From positions 507,810 to 571,809 of the forward strand of contig NW_003546260.1 in NCBI RefSeq assembly GCF_000090795.2: DNA of 64,000 nt, given 5' to 3'. Each line of letters opens with the position of its first letter. Positions within the stretch are counted from its first letter, which is position 1. The stretch is from Amphimedon queenslandica (taxonomy: Eukaryota > Porifera > Demospongiae > Haplosclerida > Niphatidae). Below, one piece after another: positions 11,426 to 20,349 of this stretch. The notes below the pieces were generated by a model. That model had not been told where the DNA came from. It worked only from the letters and a program-made list of their open reading frames with translations, and made no database searches. The position numbers and the translations under genes are program-made.

Positions 11426-12590
11426 TGTAGTGATGTCACAGAACTCATAAATCTTCATGATCTTATTTTGTAAATATATATTGCATGCTGTGTTATTAAA
11501 GATCAGTGTTTGGGTGCCAACACGAGGTAAAGTGTTTTCTCTCTCTGGGTGCAGCCTTGCCCGTCACTAACCAGTACAAACACATGGCATTTCACATCCC
11601 AAATTGCTATATTGGTGACCTGGTCGGCCTTGACGACTCACTGTTCAGGGTTCAGCAGCAGCAGCAGTAATCATGGAACGTGTGTGGGCCTCGATCTCAC
11701 TGCTAGTCCACACACTCCTCAACTTTCTCGTACTTTGCTGGCCTCTCTAGCTCGTACGCTCTCTCTGGTCTCTCTGGTGACTCACTGTCATATGACTATA
11801 AAGGCAGCTCTCTTTCTCTAAGTTTCTCTGGCCATGACGACTCACTGTCGGTCTATACCCACCCGTACCCACTACTCGCTCTTTGCCTCTGTATTTCTAA
11901 CCCATGGACCCACTGATGATCGACTCTCACAAGTCGTGAAACACTCCGCAGCATGTTTCTCACTACCCCCAGCTGTCACTCACTGTGTGCTGTTCATTGT
12001 TCTTTTGTCATTCTTTTGCTCGACCATGTTTGGCCTTTGCTTGCCTTATCTAATCGACCTTTCTCACTTGGATCTCAAGATAAACAAGGCAGTCACTACA
12101 CTAACCACAGCACCTCCTGTATCATTTAGGCTTGTTCAGCACCTTTACTTTCTCATTCTCCCACTGCTCTTTCTTCCTTAGACACTACTTGTTTGGAGAC
12201 CGACATACTTGTTGGGTTACCAACACTACTTGTTTGGAGACCGATGGTACTTGCTCGGATACCAACATTACTCATGCAGGTTGACATGTCAGATTCCCTC
12301 AACAACTTAACCTATAGACTACTATTCATGGTCTAGTCATTCTTTATTGGTTTTGTATTGACTGTTCGTCTGGCGGGGGAGTACTGTAGTGAACTGACTC
12401 ATCATGACATCACATCACAACTCGTAAATATTCATAAACTATCTTTGTATGTAAGGCATGCTGTCTAATTATTATAATCAGTGTTTGGGTGTTGACACGA
12501 GTCATTGTTAGCTTTCTCTTTAGTGCAGCAATCCTGCCTACCTGTCTGCCTTGCACATACTCATAGCACTCATTTTTGATTTGCTATGTT
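11426..12590 (+). mobile_element. TRIM-like short gypsy-type LTR element, copy A
   Basis: Two direct LTRs at 11426-11612 and 12385-12590 share TGTAGTGA at the start, a run related to AACTCRTAAATATTCATR, ATAATCAGTGTTTGGGTG, then TTGACACGAG and a TTGCTATRT end. TGGTGACCTGGTCGG follows the first LTR immediately (11613), at the primer-binding-site position. A purine tract GGCGGGGGAGTAC precedes the second LTR. The internal part is only about 770 bp, too short for gag-pol; it carries a CTTGTTTGGAGACCGA-type repeat. So it is a non-autonomous LTR element with both replication signals kept. Copy B is its inverted partner. Confidence 0.8.
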
Positions 12591-12795
12591 AATATAGCAA
12601 TTTGAGATGTGGAATGCTATGTGTGAGTGCTGGCTAGTGACAGGCAAGGCTGGTTGCTGTGCCCAGAGAGAGAAATTGCTTTACCTTGTGTTGACACCCA
12701 AACACTGATCTTTAATAACAAAGCATTCAATATATATATATATATATATACAAAATAAGATCATGAATATTTATGAGTTCTGTGACGTCACTACA
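12385..12795. repeat. LTR-to-LTR palindrome, tail to tail
   Basis: The 3' LTR of copy A abuts the 3' LTR of copy B in opposite orientation. The junction reads TTGCTATGTTAATATAGCAA (12581-12600), with no more than a few bases between LTR ends. The result is an inverted repeat with arms of about 205 bp. It contains a (TA)n run near 12732-12749. Confidence 0.85.
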
Positions 12796-13856
12796 GTACT
12801 CTCCTTCCAGAGAACAAGTGAACGAATGATCAAACATTGAGTGGATCAGGAAAATGAACACATCGACCAGAACGAGTAACGTTGGTATCCGAGCGAGTCT
12901 CCGAACAATTAGTGTTGGTATCCGAGCAAGTACTGTCAGTCTTCGAATGTGTAGTGTTGGTCTTACAATGAGGAGCAGTCAAAAGAGTAGAGGAGGGAGA
13001 AGTAGAATGAGAAACAGGAGTATAATCGTCAGTAAAATGAAGTGACTGAGTATGAGAGATAACCTGTAAGCAATGAACTGAAGCAGTGTAAAACTGACAG
13101 GAGAGTGATGAGAAACTGTAATAAGAGCAGTGAGAGAATATGAGAAAGGGTTGCAATGCTATGTAATTTGTGGTAAAAAGTGCTGCCATAGGAACTGCCT
13201 TGTTAACCACAAGGTCAAAAGGTGACAGTGAGATTGATGAACACATGGAGAGTTTCAAAGATGATAAACATAGTTGAGAAGCGAGAATGAGACCAAAAGA
13301 AGGGAGAAATAGTAACAAGAGAGTGATAACACAGTTGAGAGCAAAAATACGAGTAGCATACATACTGAGAGTGTTTCATGGCCTATAGGAGTTTATCATC
13401 AGTGGGTCCGTGGGCGAGAGGCAAGCAGTAGGAATGAGTAAATGTAGGCCGACAGTGGGTCGTTGTGGCCAGAGCTAAGAGCGTAAGAGTAATAAAGCTC
13501 CTGGGTTACTCGTCTGACAGTGAGTCGTCAGAAGGAGAGAGAAGGCCAGCGTCATCAAAAGTGGAAGCATGTGGGCTAGAAGAAGGTAACTCCCAGTAGT
13601 TGCCTGTCTGTATACCCCGAGCAGTGAGTCGCCAGGGCCGTCCGGGTCACCAATATAGCAAATCAAAAATGAGTGCTATGAGTATGTGCAAGGCAGACAA
13701 GTAGGCAGGATTGCTGTGCTAGAGAGAGAGCTAACAATGCCTCGTGTTGACACCTAAATGCTGATTATAATTATTACATAGCATGCATTATATACAAGAT
13801 AGCTGATAAATATTTATGAGTTCTGATGTGATGTCATGATGAGTCAGCTCACTACA
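12591..13856 (-). mobile_element. TRIM-like short gypsy-type LTR element, copy B, inverted
   Basis: LTRs at 13652-13856 (5') and 12591-12795 (3') on the minus strand. TTGGTGACCCGGACGGCCCT follows the 5' LTR and GGAAGGAGAGTAC precedes the 3' LTR. The internal region holds a minus-strand frame at 13363-12830 (177 codons): hydrophobic N-terminal half (ITLLLLFLPSFGLILASQL) and a Thr/Ser/Cys-rich tail ending TRSGRCVHFPDPLN. That ending resembles the C-terminus of gypsy-type pol proteins. Copy A keeps a related internal segment (NKAV in both). The element looks like an internally deleted gypsy relative. Whether the short frame is translated is unknown. Confidence 0.8.
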
Positions 13857-13879
13857 GATTTCAGCAGCAATTAAAGGTA

Positions 13880-15530
13880 CCTTGCTTATAGCATTAAAAA
13901 TAGCTAAAACCAGTCATTGCACAAATAATATAGCTAGATATAGGGTATGCAATCAATGATCAAAGACACTCGGTTGCCAACAAAAGTGTTATAATGACGG
14001 GGACTTCCTAGTAACCAATTAGCTACTATGGTACTATCAATCCTGGCAAGTATTTGAGTAAGAAAAAATGAAAAATATTCTTTAAATAAAACAATAATTG
14101 AGAGAGAAGTAGAACACCACACAACTCTAGTCAATGTATGGATATCCTCTTGATAGGTGCTACACGTGATTTTGCCATCACTAATGATATATATTAATAT
14201 TACCATCTCTCTCAATAGAATGAAGATATACTACTGCTGCATATGCATCTTCAGAGGCATCGCTAAAACCATGCAGTTTTAAGCTCTCCAGATGACTAGA
14301 GGATGCATTTCAAAAGTAATGTCTTGGAATATGAAAATGCTGGAGCTCAGATTCTCACCTACACCACACTTTACTTATTGATCGAGCAACCAAATCATCC
14401 CAATCTAGGTTAGCCTCTAGAGTTGTTGCAAAAGTATCTTTATTTTGATGGCAGCAGGTGAAAACCGGCCCAATTGCATCAAACACCTTCGCTATGTTAG
14501 AAACTAAAATATGTTTAGTGAGATCAAAGTTAGATATTTTTTTGCTACTAATAATTCGAAATGAGTCTAGTTTAACATTCCATTAAAAACCCAGGGTCTT
14601 AGTACAGCTTTACGTAGAATCTGAGCTAGAATGTACCTTCTGGACATCTCTCAGTTCTGGCTTAATCAAATCCAATGTTTCTACAGTTCCATTTACAGAG
14701 CAAAAAACCATGAGAAAAAAAAGCTAGCATTTCTTTCCTCAGCTCAATAGCTTCATCAATTCCATCGGCACCAATCAAGCCATCATCAACATAGAAAGAT
14801 TTTCTAACAATTTTAGCAGCAGAGGGAAATTCAGAGCAGTGATCAACAGCGTTTTGCTTTGCGCTCATAATAGCAGCAAAGCAAGATTCCGAGACTCCAA
14901 AAGTGAGTCTTGTCATTCGATAATTTTGATATTATTATTACAGTTTGATCTCCTTATAAAACGATGGAATCCTTATTATCATGATCTAACTTAATGGCTC
15001 TATACATTTTTCAGACATCTGTGATCAAAGGAATACAGAATATTCTAAATCGAATTGAAACATCTAACAAAGGAGAGTGGACAGTGGGGCAAACAAGAAG
15101 AGTATCATTAAGAGAAACACCAGAAGCAGATCTAGCAGAGGCATGGAAAAAAGCTTGGACCTTTGTAGTCGTGCTAGAGCTCTTATAAATTATGTGCATA
15201 GTCACATAGAAAACACTACCCTCAGGCTTATTCAAATCATTGAAAAAGACCTCCTCTTCATGTCCTAGCTCCAAATATTTGCGCATTACATCATCTACTT
15301 CACCGAACTATCCTTTAGCAATCAATAATATGTTCAAGAGACAAAAACCTTCTCACTGCTTGTGATCTTAATTCACCAATTGAATCAAGATTCAATCTTG
15401 TAGCTGAGGGAACTACAAACAGACCTTCAAGAGTTTTATAGTGATTATCCTGGAAATGCTGGACAACAGTCTTCTCTTCAGGAGGTACAGATATTGTCAC
15501 TAACACATGATACATGACTAGTCATTTACG
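13880..15530 (-). pseudogene. BEL copy 2 reverse transcriptase and RNase H
   Basis: RT blocks on the minus strand: LGHEEEVFFNDLNKPEGSVF, then SARSASGVSLNDTLLVCPTV and PLLDVSIRFRIF (15286-15011). Further on come MTRLTFGVSESCFAAIMSAK and an intact catalytic box SFYVDDGLIGADG (about 14810), then EAIELRKEMLAFFS. RNase H remains include a LHGFSDASEDAYAA-type segment around 14280-14230, ILARIDSTIVANWLLGSP and FVGNRVSLIID (14080-13950). Frames shift repeatedly and a low-complexity stretch at 14080-14100 adds noise. Unlike copy 1 the YVDD box survives, but the whole gene is broken. Confidence 0.83.
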
Positions 15531-15539
15531 TGTTACAAG

Positions 15540-16100
15540 TGTGCGATTCAATAGGACCTCCTAAAACTCATTTGAATTTCGTTTCAAAAGCAGTTGGTGA
15601 ACCAGATACACGTCCTTCTAAGAAGCAATCAATGAAAGTATTAATATCAATATGTCCTGGTTGACCAAAAGTGGGATCAGATAGTGCCAAATCAGATAAA
15701 TGATTCTTCTGTAATGCAAATTGAATATAGCAAGGCTGCAAAAGTCGAGGCAGCCATTTTGTTTCGGGTGAATCCTACTTAGTAACGCTACCGCGTTACT
15801 AATAGGCTCAGTGGGCAAGTCACTTGTGACCCTAGGAACCACAACAGCAATGATTCTGAATCTCCTATCAGTTTTACTGACCAAAGTTGCAGTAACCTGC
15901 GACACAAATTTCCCAGTAATCTTCTCTGGCATGCCATCTATGCCTGTTACAAATACAGACTGGTATGAACGAGGCAGTCTTAATACCTGAGCAACATGCT
16001 CAGTGATAGAAGATGCTAATGAAGCACTGTCTAGTAAACAACAGCTTCAACTGATGATCCATCTGGACCAGTAAGTAATACTCAACAAATCATCAGTAAA
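15540..16100 (-). pseudogene. BEL copy 2 protease region, split by a small repeat
   Basis: On the minus strand, MPEKITGKFVSQVTATLVSK (from 15932) and RRFRIIAVVVPRVTSDLPTE match the DUF1758-side sequence of copy 1 (WKIGVTAAIVPKVTADLPVK). The frame then runs into the 80-bp repeat at 15726-15804. Beyond it the Pao block resumes as GHIDINTFIDCFLEG-type sequence (about 15665-15605). The comparison with copy 1 defines the insertion point of the small repeat. Confidence 0.72.
15726..15804 (+). repeat. 80-bp double-hairpin miniature repeat, copy 1
   Basis: It runs from TATAGCAAGGCTGCAAAAGT to GCGTTACTAATA. Hairpin 1 is GGCTGC/GCAGCC with a 10-base loop; hairpin 2 is TTAGTAACGC/GCGTTACTAA with a 4-base loop. 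A second copy lies at 34560-34639 in unrelated DNA. Here it interrupts protease coding sequence that is continuous in BEL copy 1, so it is mobile. It is bounded by TATA-like bases (GAATA on the left, ATAGG on the right), suggesting a TA-type target. Confidence 0.82.
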
Positions 16101-16199
16101 CAGCATGAGTTCATCTTAATTACACTATTAGAAGTCACTGGAGTTGAGGCTGGTTTAGGCACATCATCGAAATGCATAACAATATGTTGCACAATTGCT

Positions 16200-17672
16200 G
16201 ACACCTCCTGCATCTATGCACAGACCTACAATTCTTAGCATGGTGCCCACCAGTTTGGCAATTGACGCAAATGTGGTTAGATTTCAAAGGGAAATCTTCT
16301 GATCATGAGGCATTCCTTTAAAACTTTGACAAACGTATAAAGGATGTTTGTCAGATTTACAAGCTATGCTATTAAAGTTGACATGAGTAGGAAAAGAGGG
16401 AAGAGGCTTAGGCAACTTTTTCTCATTCTTTTTCAAAGAGTTATGCCCTAGAGACTCAGATGCCTGAGCTCTTTGGTCAATAAATTCTAAAAGCTGATTA
16501 TAATGAGGCACATCATTCTCAGTCAGACTATGCCTTTGCCATTTAAGCATAGTATTGGCATCTAATTTCAGTTCAATTGCTGAGGTGATAAAAGATGGAG
16601 AGGGTTCATGACCCATGGCTTTCAAAGCATGAATATGCTGTTAAATAATATCATACAATTTATGTAATTCTTGGCCATTCCCTTCCTTGAGAGAAGGGCA
16701 GTCTAATATATATATATACTCTACGTGAGTTTGGTGAATGAGTCTAGGCCGATTAAATCGAACCTTCAAACAATCAATAGCTTCACTGTGTTGCTCACCT
16801 GACCTTGATAGTCCTTAAATGACCGTCTTAACAGAACCGTCCTTGAGAGCGTGCCTTAGATAAACCAGCTTTTCAGCATTGGATATGTTTTTGTGATCGT
16901 GCACAGAGATGCAGAAATGTTCCCAGAACTGAGTCCAGCTGAGAATATTTCCATCAAAGATAGGAATGTTTAATTTAGGAAATTTGACTCCAGAGCTTGC
17001 AACAGGTGCAGTAGGAGAATCAGTCTTGCATGGAGCGAGATGTCTATGAATGATATGGGAACAATCAAATATTTGCTTTTCTAAATTGTCATGTAGTGTT
17101 AATAGAGGATCATCGTCAAGAATGTGATCAGCAGCTAGTAATTCTTCATGTACAACAGAGAGCTGAGACTTGTAGTCTGCTTTTTGAGCCTCGTGTTGTA
17201 GAAAGAGTGCAGCATTATTACTATCATCAGGTAGATGCGTCATAGTGGCTGTAGTAGTAATAGACCTCTTGAGAAAACGAAGCTTCTTATTACATAGATT
17301 CTTCTCCGTAGGAGCTAAGGGAGGAGGAGAGGGAGAGGACCGGCAGAGCTGCTACAAGCAGAAAGATAATTACGACACTTTATCTTCTTGATCATCAAGA
17401 ACGTCCTGTTCCGATTTTACATCCTCGTCTTTATCAATAGCATCAACTATTAGTCAATGAATTGCTTTGAAATTGGTATCAAGACCATTGAGTTTTGATA
17501 ACATCTGTTGTGCACAGGCGACAGTGTCAGGCTGATCAGTTCTAGTCTCCAGCTCTTTAAGCTGGGTAGATAAATGAGTGACTGAAGCACGGATGACTCC
17601 TTTTCTTTTCAAGGCATTAATGTCTGTCTGGAGATGAGCAAGTAACTGTTCATGTCGGCGACAACCACGCAT
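16200..17672 (-). pseudogene. BEL copy 2 gag-like region
   Basis: It starts at the ATG at 17672 (MRGCRRHEQLLAHLQTDINA). It contains a coiled-coil-like N-terminal segment, SVTHLSTQLKELETR, and QPDTVACAQQMLSKLNGLDT, aligned with the start of gag in copy 1. A long clean stretch (17243-16815) has FPKLNIPIFDGNILSWTQFW and NISNAEKLVYLRHALKDGSV, the DUF1759 hallmark. A further block, MKAMGHEPSPSFITSAIELK, lies at 16625. Zinc-knuckle-type residues (CRRWMQEVSAIVQHIV region and VCVNCQTGGHHAKNC-like) lie near 16270-16200. Frameshifts separate the blocks. The start was chosen because it aligns with copy 1 and lies just inside the leader. Confidence 0.8.
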
Positions 17673-18227
17673 TTAAGCGTCGTCAGAATAACAGATGAAT
17701 GATGACTCCACTGAGTACAGACTAGTAAATAATGAAAGAATAGAAATATCGAGATTGGTTTGACCAACGAATGGGTGAGCCATTACCCAGATAGAGGAAG
17801 AAGAAGAGGGAAAGTAAAAAAGGGAGCTTTCACAAAAGAGGACTTTCTAATGCACACAACATTATAGAAATCAGATAATTAGAAGTAATAATGTTACATT
17901 TATTTAAAAAAATAAACAATACTAGCCAATTTTTAGCTATAATGATTTTGTTTTATTTTATAAGTGCCCTCACTGGCAAACAAGTAGGTTCCTAATAATT
18001 GCAAGTCTTCAGTTAGCATGATGTGTGAGCTTAGTTTGGGTAGATAGATAATCAATGAATGAAGAACAAAGACAACAAAGATGACAAACCAAAACGGAGT
18101 AGAAGAAAACAATGACAAAAGAATGAAGAGAAAAGAACCAATTAAAGAACCAGCAACAACAAACGATAACAACAATTGATTAACAACAACAAAAAAAACA
18201 CTAAAAACACAACTATAGATTAAATCG

Positions 18228-18235
18228 TTTATATA
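18228..18235 (-). promoter_or_regulatory. TATA box of BEL copy 2
   Basis: TATATAAA on the minus strand, directly downstream of the heat-shock-element array and about 560 bp upstream of the gag ATG at 17672. Position relative to the array is the main support. Confidence 0.65.
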
Positions 18236-18247
18236 CTATAAGGAGAA

Positions 18248-18365
18248 TTCTAGAATGTTCTAATGTAAAGTATTCTAATAAGTTCTAGAAGTTTCTCGAT
18301 TAATGAAGAATAATGAGTTCTAGAAGTTTCCTGATTGATGAAGAATAATGAGTTCTAGAAGTTTC
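18248..18365 (-). promoter_or_regulatory. Array of four heat-shock elements at 35-bp spacing
   Basis: TTCTAGAATGTTC at 18248-18260, then TTCTAGAAGTTTC at 18283-18295, 18318-18330 and 18353-18365. Each is a perfect TTCnnGAAnnTTC trimer, the consensus bound by trimeric heat shock factor. Starts are exactly 35 bp apart. The array ends 12 bp upstream of a TATA box on the minus strand, which faces gag of BEL copy 2. Heat-inducible transcription of this retroelement is inferred. Confidence 0.85.
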
Positions 18366-18439
18366 CAGATTAGAGTAGGATAATAAGTGATGATAAATGA
18401 TTAGTGACAATAAATGATTAATTATGAACGACTAATACC

Positions 18440-20100
18440 AAACACATGAACTGTTTTTTGAAAACTGACTTACCATCTGCAATGTTTTTATTGTGGCAGA
18501 ATTTTTTCTCTTGTTTTTGCTTTAGCATTTCTCTTGTAAATTACATCAGATCAAGACACTAATGGGAACCGTATGGGGAACTATAAGTTATTGAGTGAAA
18601 CATTGCATGACTAATGGGCAAAAGCTCGATCATTCCTATAACTTTCACCCTGCACAGTTTATGTTTGTTAAACCTAAGTACCATCTACTGGTTAATTTTT
18701 GCTGTGGAAAATGTTTTCAAATGTGGCTTATCCCTAGCAAACAAAGCATACCTTTTGTGGCTTGTAGTAAGTATTGTTCCAAAATAGCTCTTGTCTTCAA
18801 CAAAACTGGTGGCTGAATCATCTATAAGTACCAGATTTAGTCAATGGTTGCTACACTACACGTTAAATGAATTTTTGCTGTTTAACTTTATCCCTGTGTG
18901 AGGTCTTCTGTAATCACCAGGTGTATTAGAAGCACCATGACCTATATAACCACCTACATCAAACCAATGTTTCTTAATTGTTTCAAAGCCATGCTTTCTT
19001 AAGTTTCTGAAATTGCTGATTAATCTAGAACCAATTGAAATGCAAAAGATTGTTCCAAAACATCTGCATTTATGTGGTATAGGCAAAGTGAAAGTTGGCC
19101 TTAGTAATTGTTGTATCTGCTTCTTATAAACAATAGATGGCAGAGCTATAGAATAACCATTTATGGCTCCATGGCTAACATGATAACATAATCAGGCTTG
19201 CTACAAAAATCACTGACATAACTGAGCATGTACAAAGATTGTTTCTGCATACTGAAGAAATAATTATTTATAATCATAACAGTAGTCTACACTAGCAAAG
19301 TAAAATATATTGCAAATTTTATTTCAGTAACAATTTTCTTTAGAATTGTGTCATTTATTAATTTAGAAGAATATTGTGACTTAATCACTTGACTAAATTG
19401 GCTCTTTTCAAATTGAGAAGCAAGCAAGGGGCATGCTTTGCCACCTAATGAACAAGTTTAACAAAATATCATATGCTACTGCTGCTAGATTCATTGTGAC
19501 CTCTGAATGCTAGGTTTGGTTTACTACATGATCCAATATTTGCTAAAAAATTTATCTGCTCGTAACTACCTTTTGATATTTAAGTTTTTTGTCAATGCAA
19601 CTTTAACCATTCCAAAAACCTATCTACTTTATAATTTGTTAAGATGTACATCAGTCTTGTCATGTGACCTTTTTGTCCCAATCCTTTTTAAAATTTGACT
19701 CCCCTTTCCTTACTTTGGCCCAGTTTCCTTTATTCTGGGATTAATTTTGGTTAGATAAAGCCAACAGGAAAAGCGCAACATTTTCTGTAGAATTTGGAGA
19801 ATTTACCAGCCTGTGCATATGAACTTTCTGACTTGACTGTAACCTTCATTTGTATCAAACAGCTCAAATTGTATTCCCTGGTGATTAGTTTAAAATGAAT
19901 CCTTTGTCTGTCTCTGGCATAGCTTCATTTGCATCAGTACTCAATAATGATTCCTTAAAGTTGGCTGCATCTGGTTGGTATGCTACTCTTGAATCCAGCA
20001 TTAGACTTGCCTCAGCAAATTTATTTAAGTAATGATAAGGTTGAACTCGTTATGAATGTTGGCAGTAAGAAATAGATATTGCATTTAGGTACTATATATC
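18440..20100. other. Unassigned spacer
   Basis: I see no gene I can support. The minus-strand frame 19086-18856 (contains GGYIGHGASNTPGDY) and the plus-strand frame 18595-18816 are coding-like in composition. They may be remnants of an unrecognised element, but no domain is evident. Confidence 0.4.
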
Positions 20101-20268
20101 CTTAAATAGAAACCACATGCAAATAAACGCGTGGTAGAAATAGCATGGAGACCCGGCCCTTTCCCACATGGAAGGAAGAGAGGTTGGGCCGGAGAAGGGC
20201 CTGGTACAAGCTTCTAAAGATCATGTTCCTTGTTGACAAATTTGTTGATATAAATTATTCATAATGTT
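20080..20268 (+). mobile_element. MITE copy, family with partner at 28004-28416
   Basis: Contains GACCCGGCCCTTTCCCACAT (20149), GGTACAAGCTTCTAAAG and AAATTATTCATAATG. These recur as the reverse complement at 28234-28111, with the same left part (TATCCTTAAATAGA, comparable to TTTCCTTAAATAAA). No coding potential. The right end is not resolved here. The two copies are inverted relative to each other, about 8 kb apart. Confidence 0.75.
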
Positions 20269-20349
20269 TATATTGCTGTTGCAATGATTCAAGTGTCAGC
20301 TCAATCTTGTAAATGAATATCTCGAGTCATGCTACCCGCCGCTTCGATA

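Larger units (their letters stand above)
10523..18430 (-). mobile_element. BEL/Pao LTR retrotransposon, copy 2 (degenerate, nested insertions)
   Basis: A second minus-strand BEL/Pao element, collinear with copy 1 but clearly diverged, so the two are different subfamilies or old copies. Order on the minus strand: promoter/5' LTR zone (about 18430-17780), gag (17672-16200), protease (16100-15540), RT and RNase H (15520-13880), then integrase fragments (11250-10523). Two short gypsy-like LTR elements (11426-13856) sit between RNase H and integrase, and an 80-bp double-hairpin repeat sits in the protease region (15726-15804). I could not place the 3' LTR. Confidence 0.83.
17780..18430 (-). other. 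Probable 5' LTR and leader of BEL copy 2
   Basis: No coding capacity. On the minus strand it carries, in order: four heat-shock-element matches (18365-18248), a TATA box TATATAAA (18235-18228), a long T/G-rich leader rich in TTGTTGTTG (about 18210-18150), and AATAAA-like sequence near 17960. Gag starts at 17672. This is the layout of an LTR with U3 promoter, R and U5. The exact LTR ends were not found because no second LTR was recognised. Confidence 0.6.

Noticed and set aside
12830-13363. 177-codon open frame considered as a host membrane-protein gene
   Set aside because: It lies between LTRs of a TRIM-like element, its end matches a gypsy pol C-terminus, and the sister copy has only a decayed relative.
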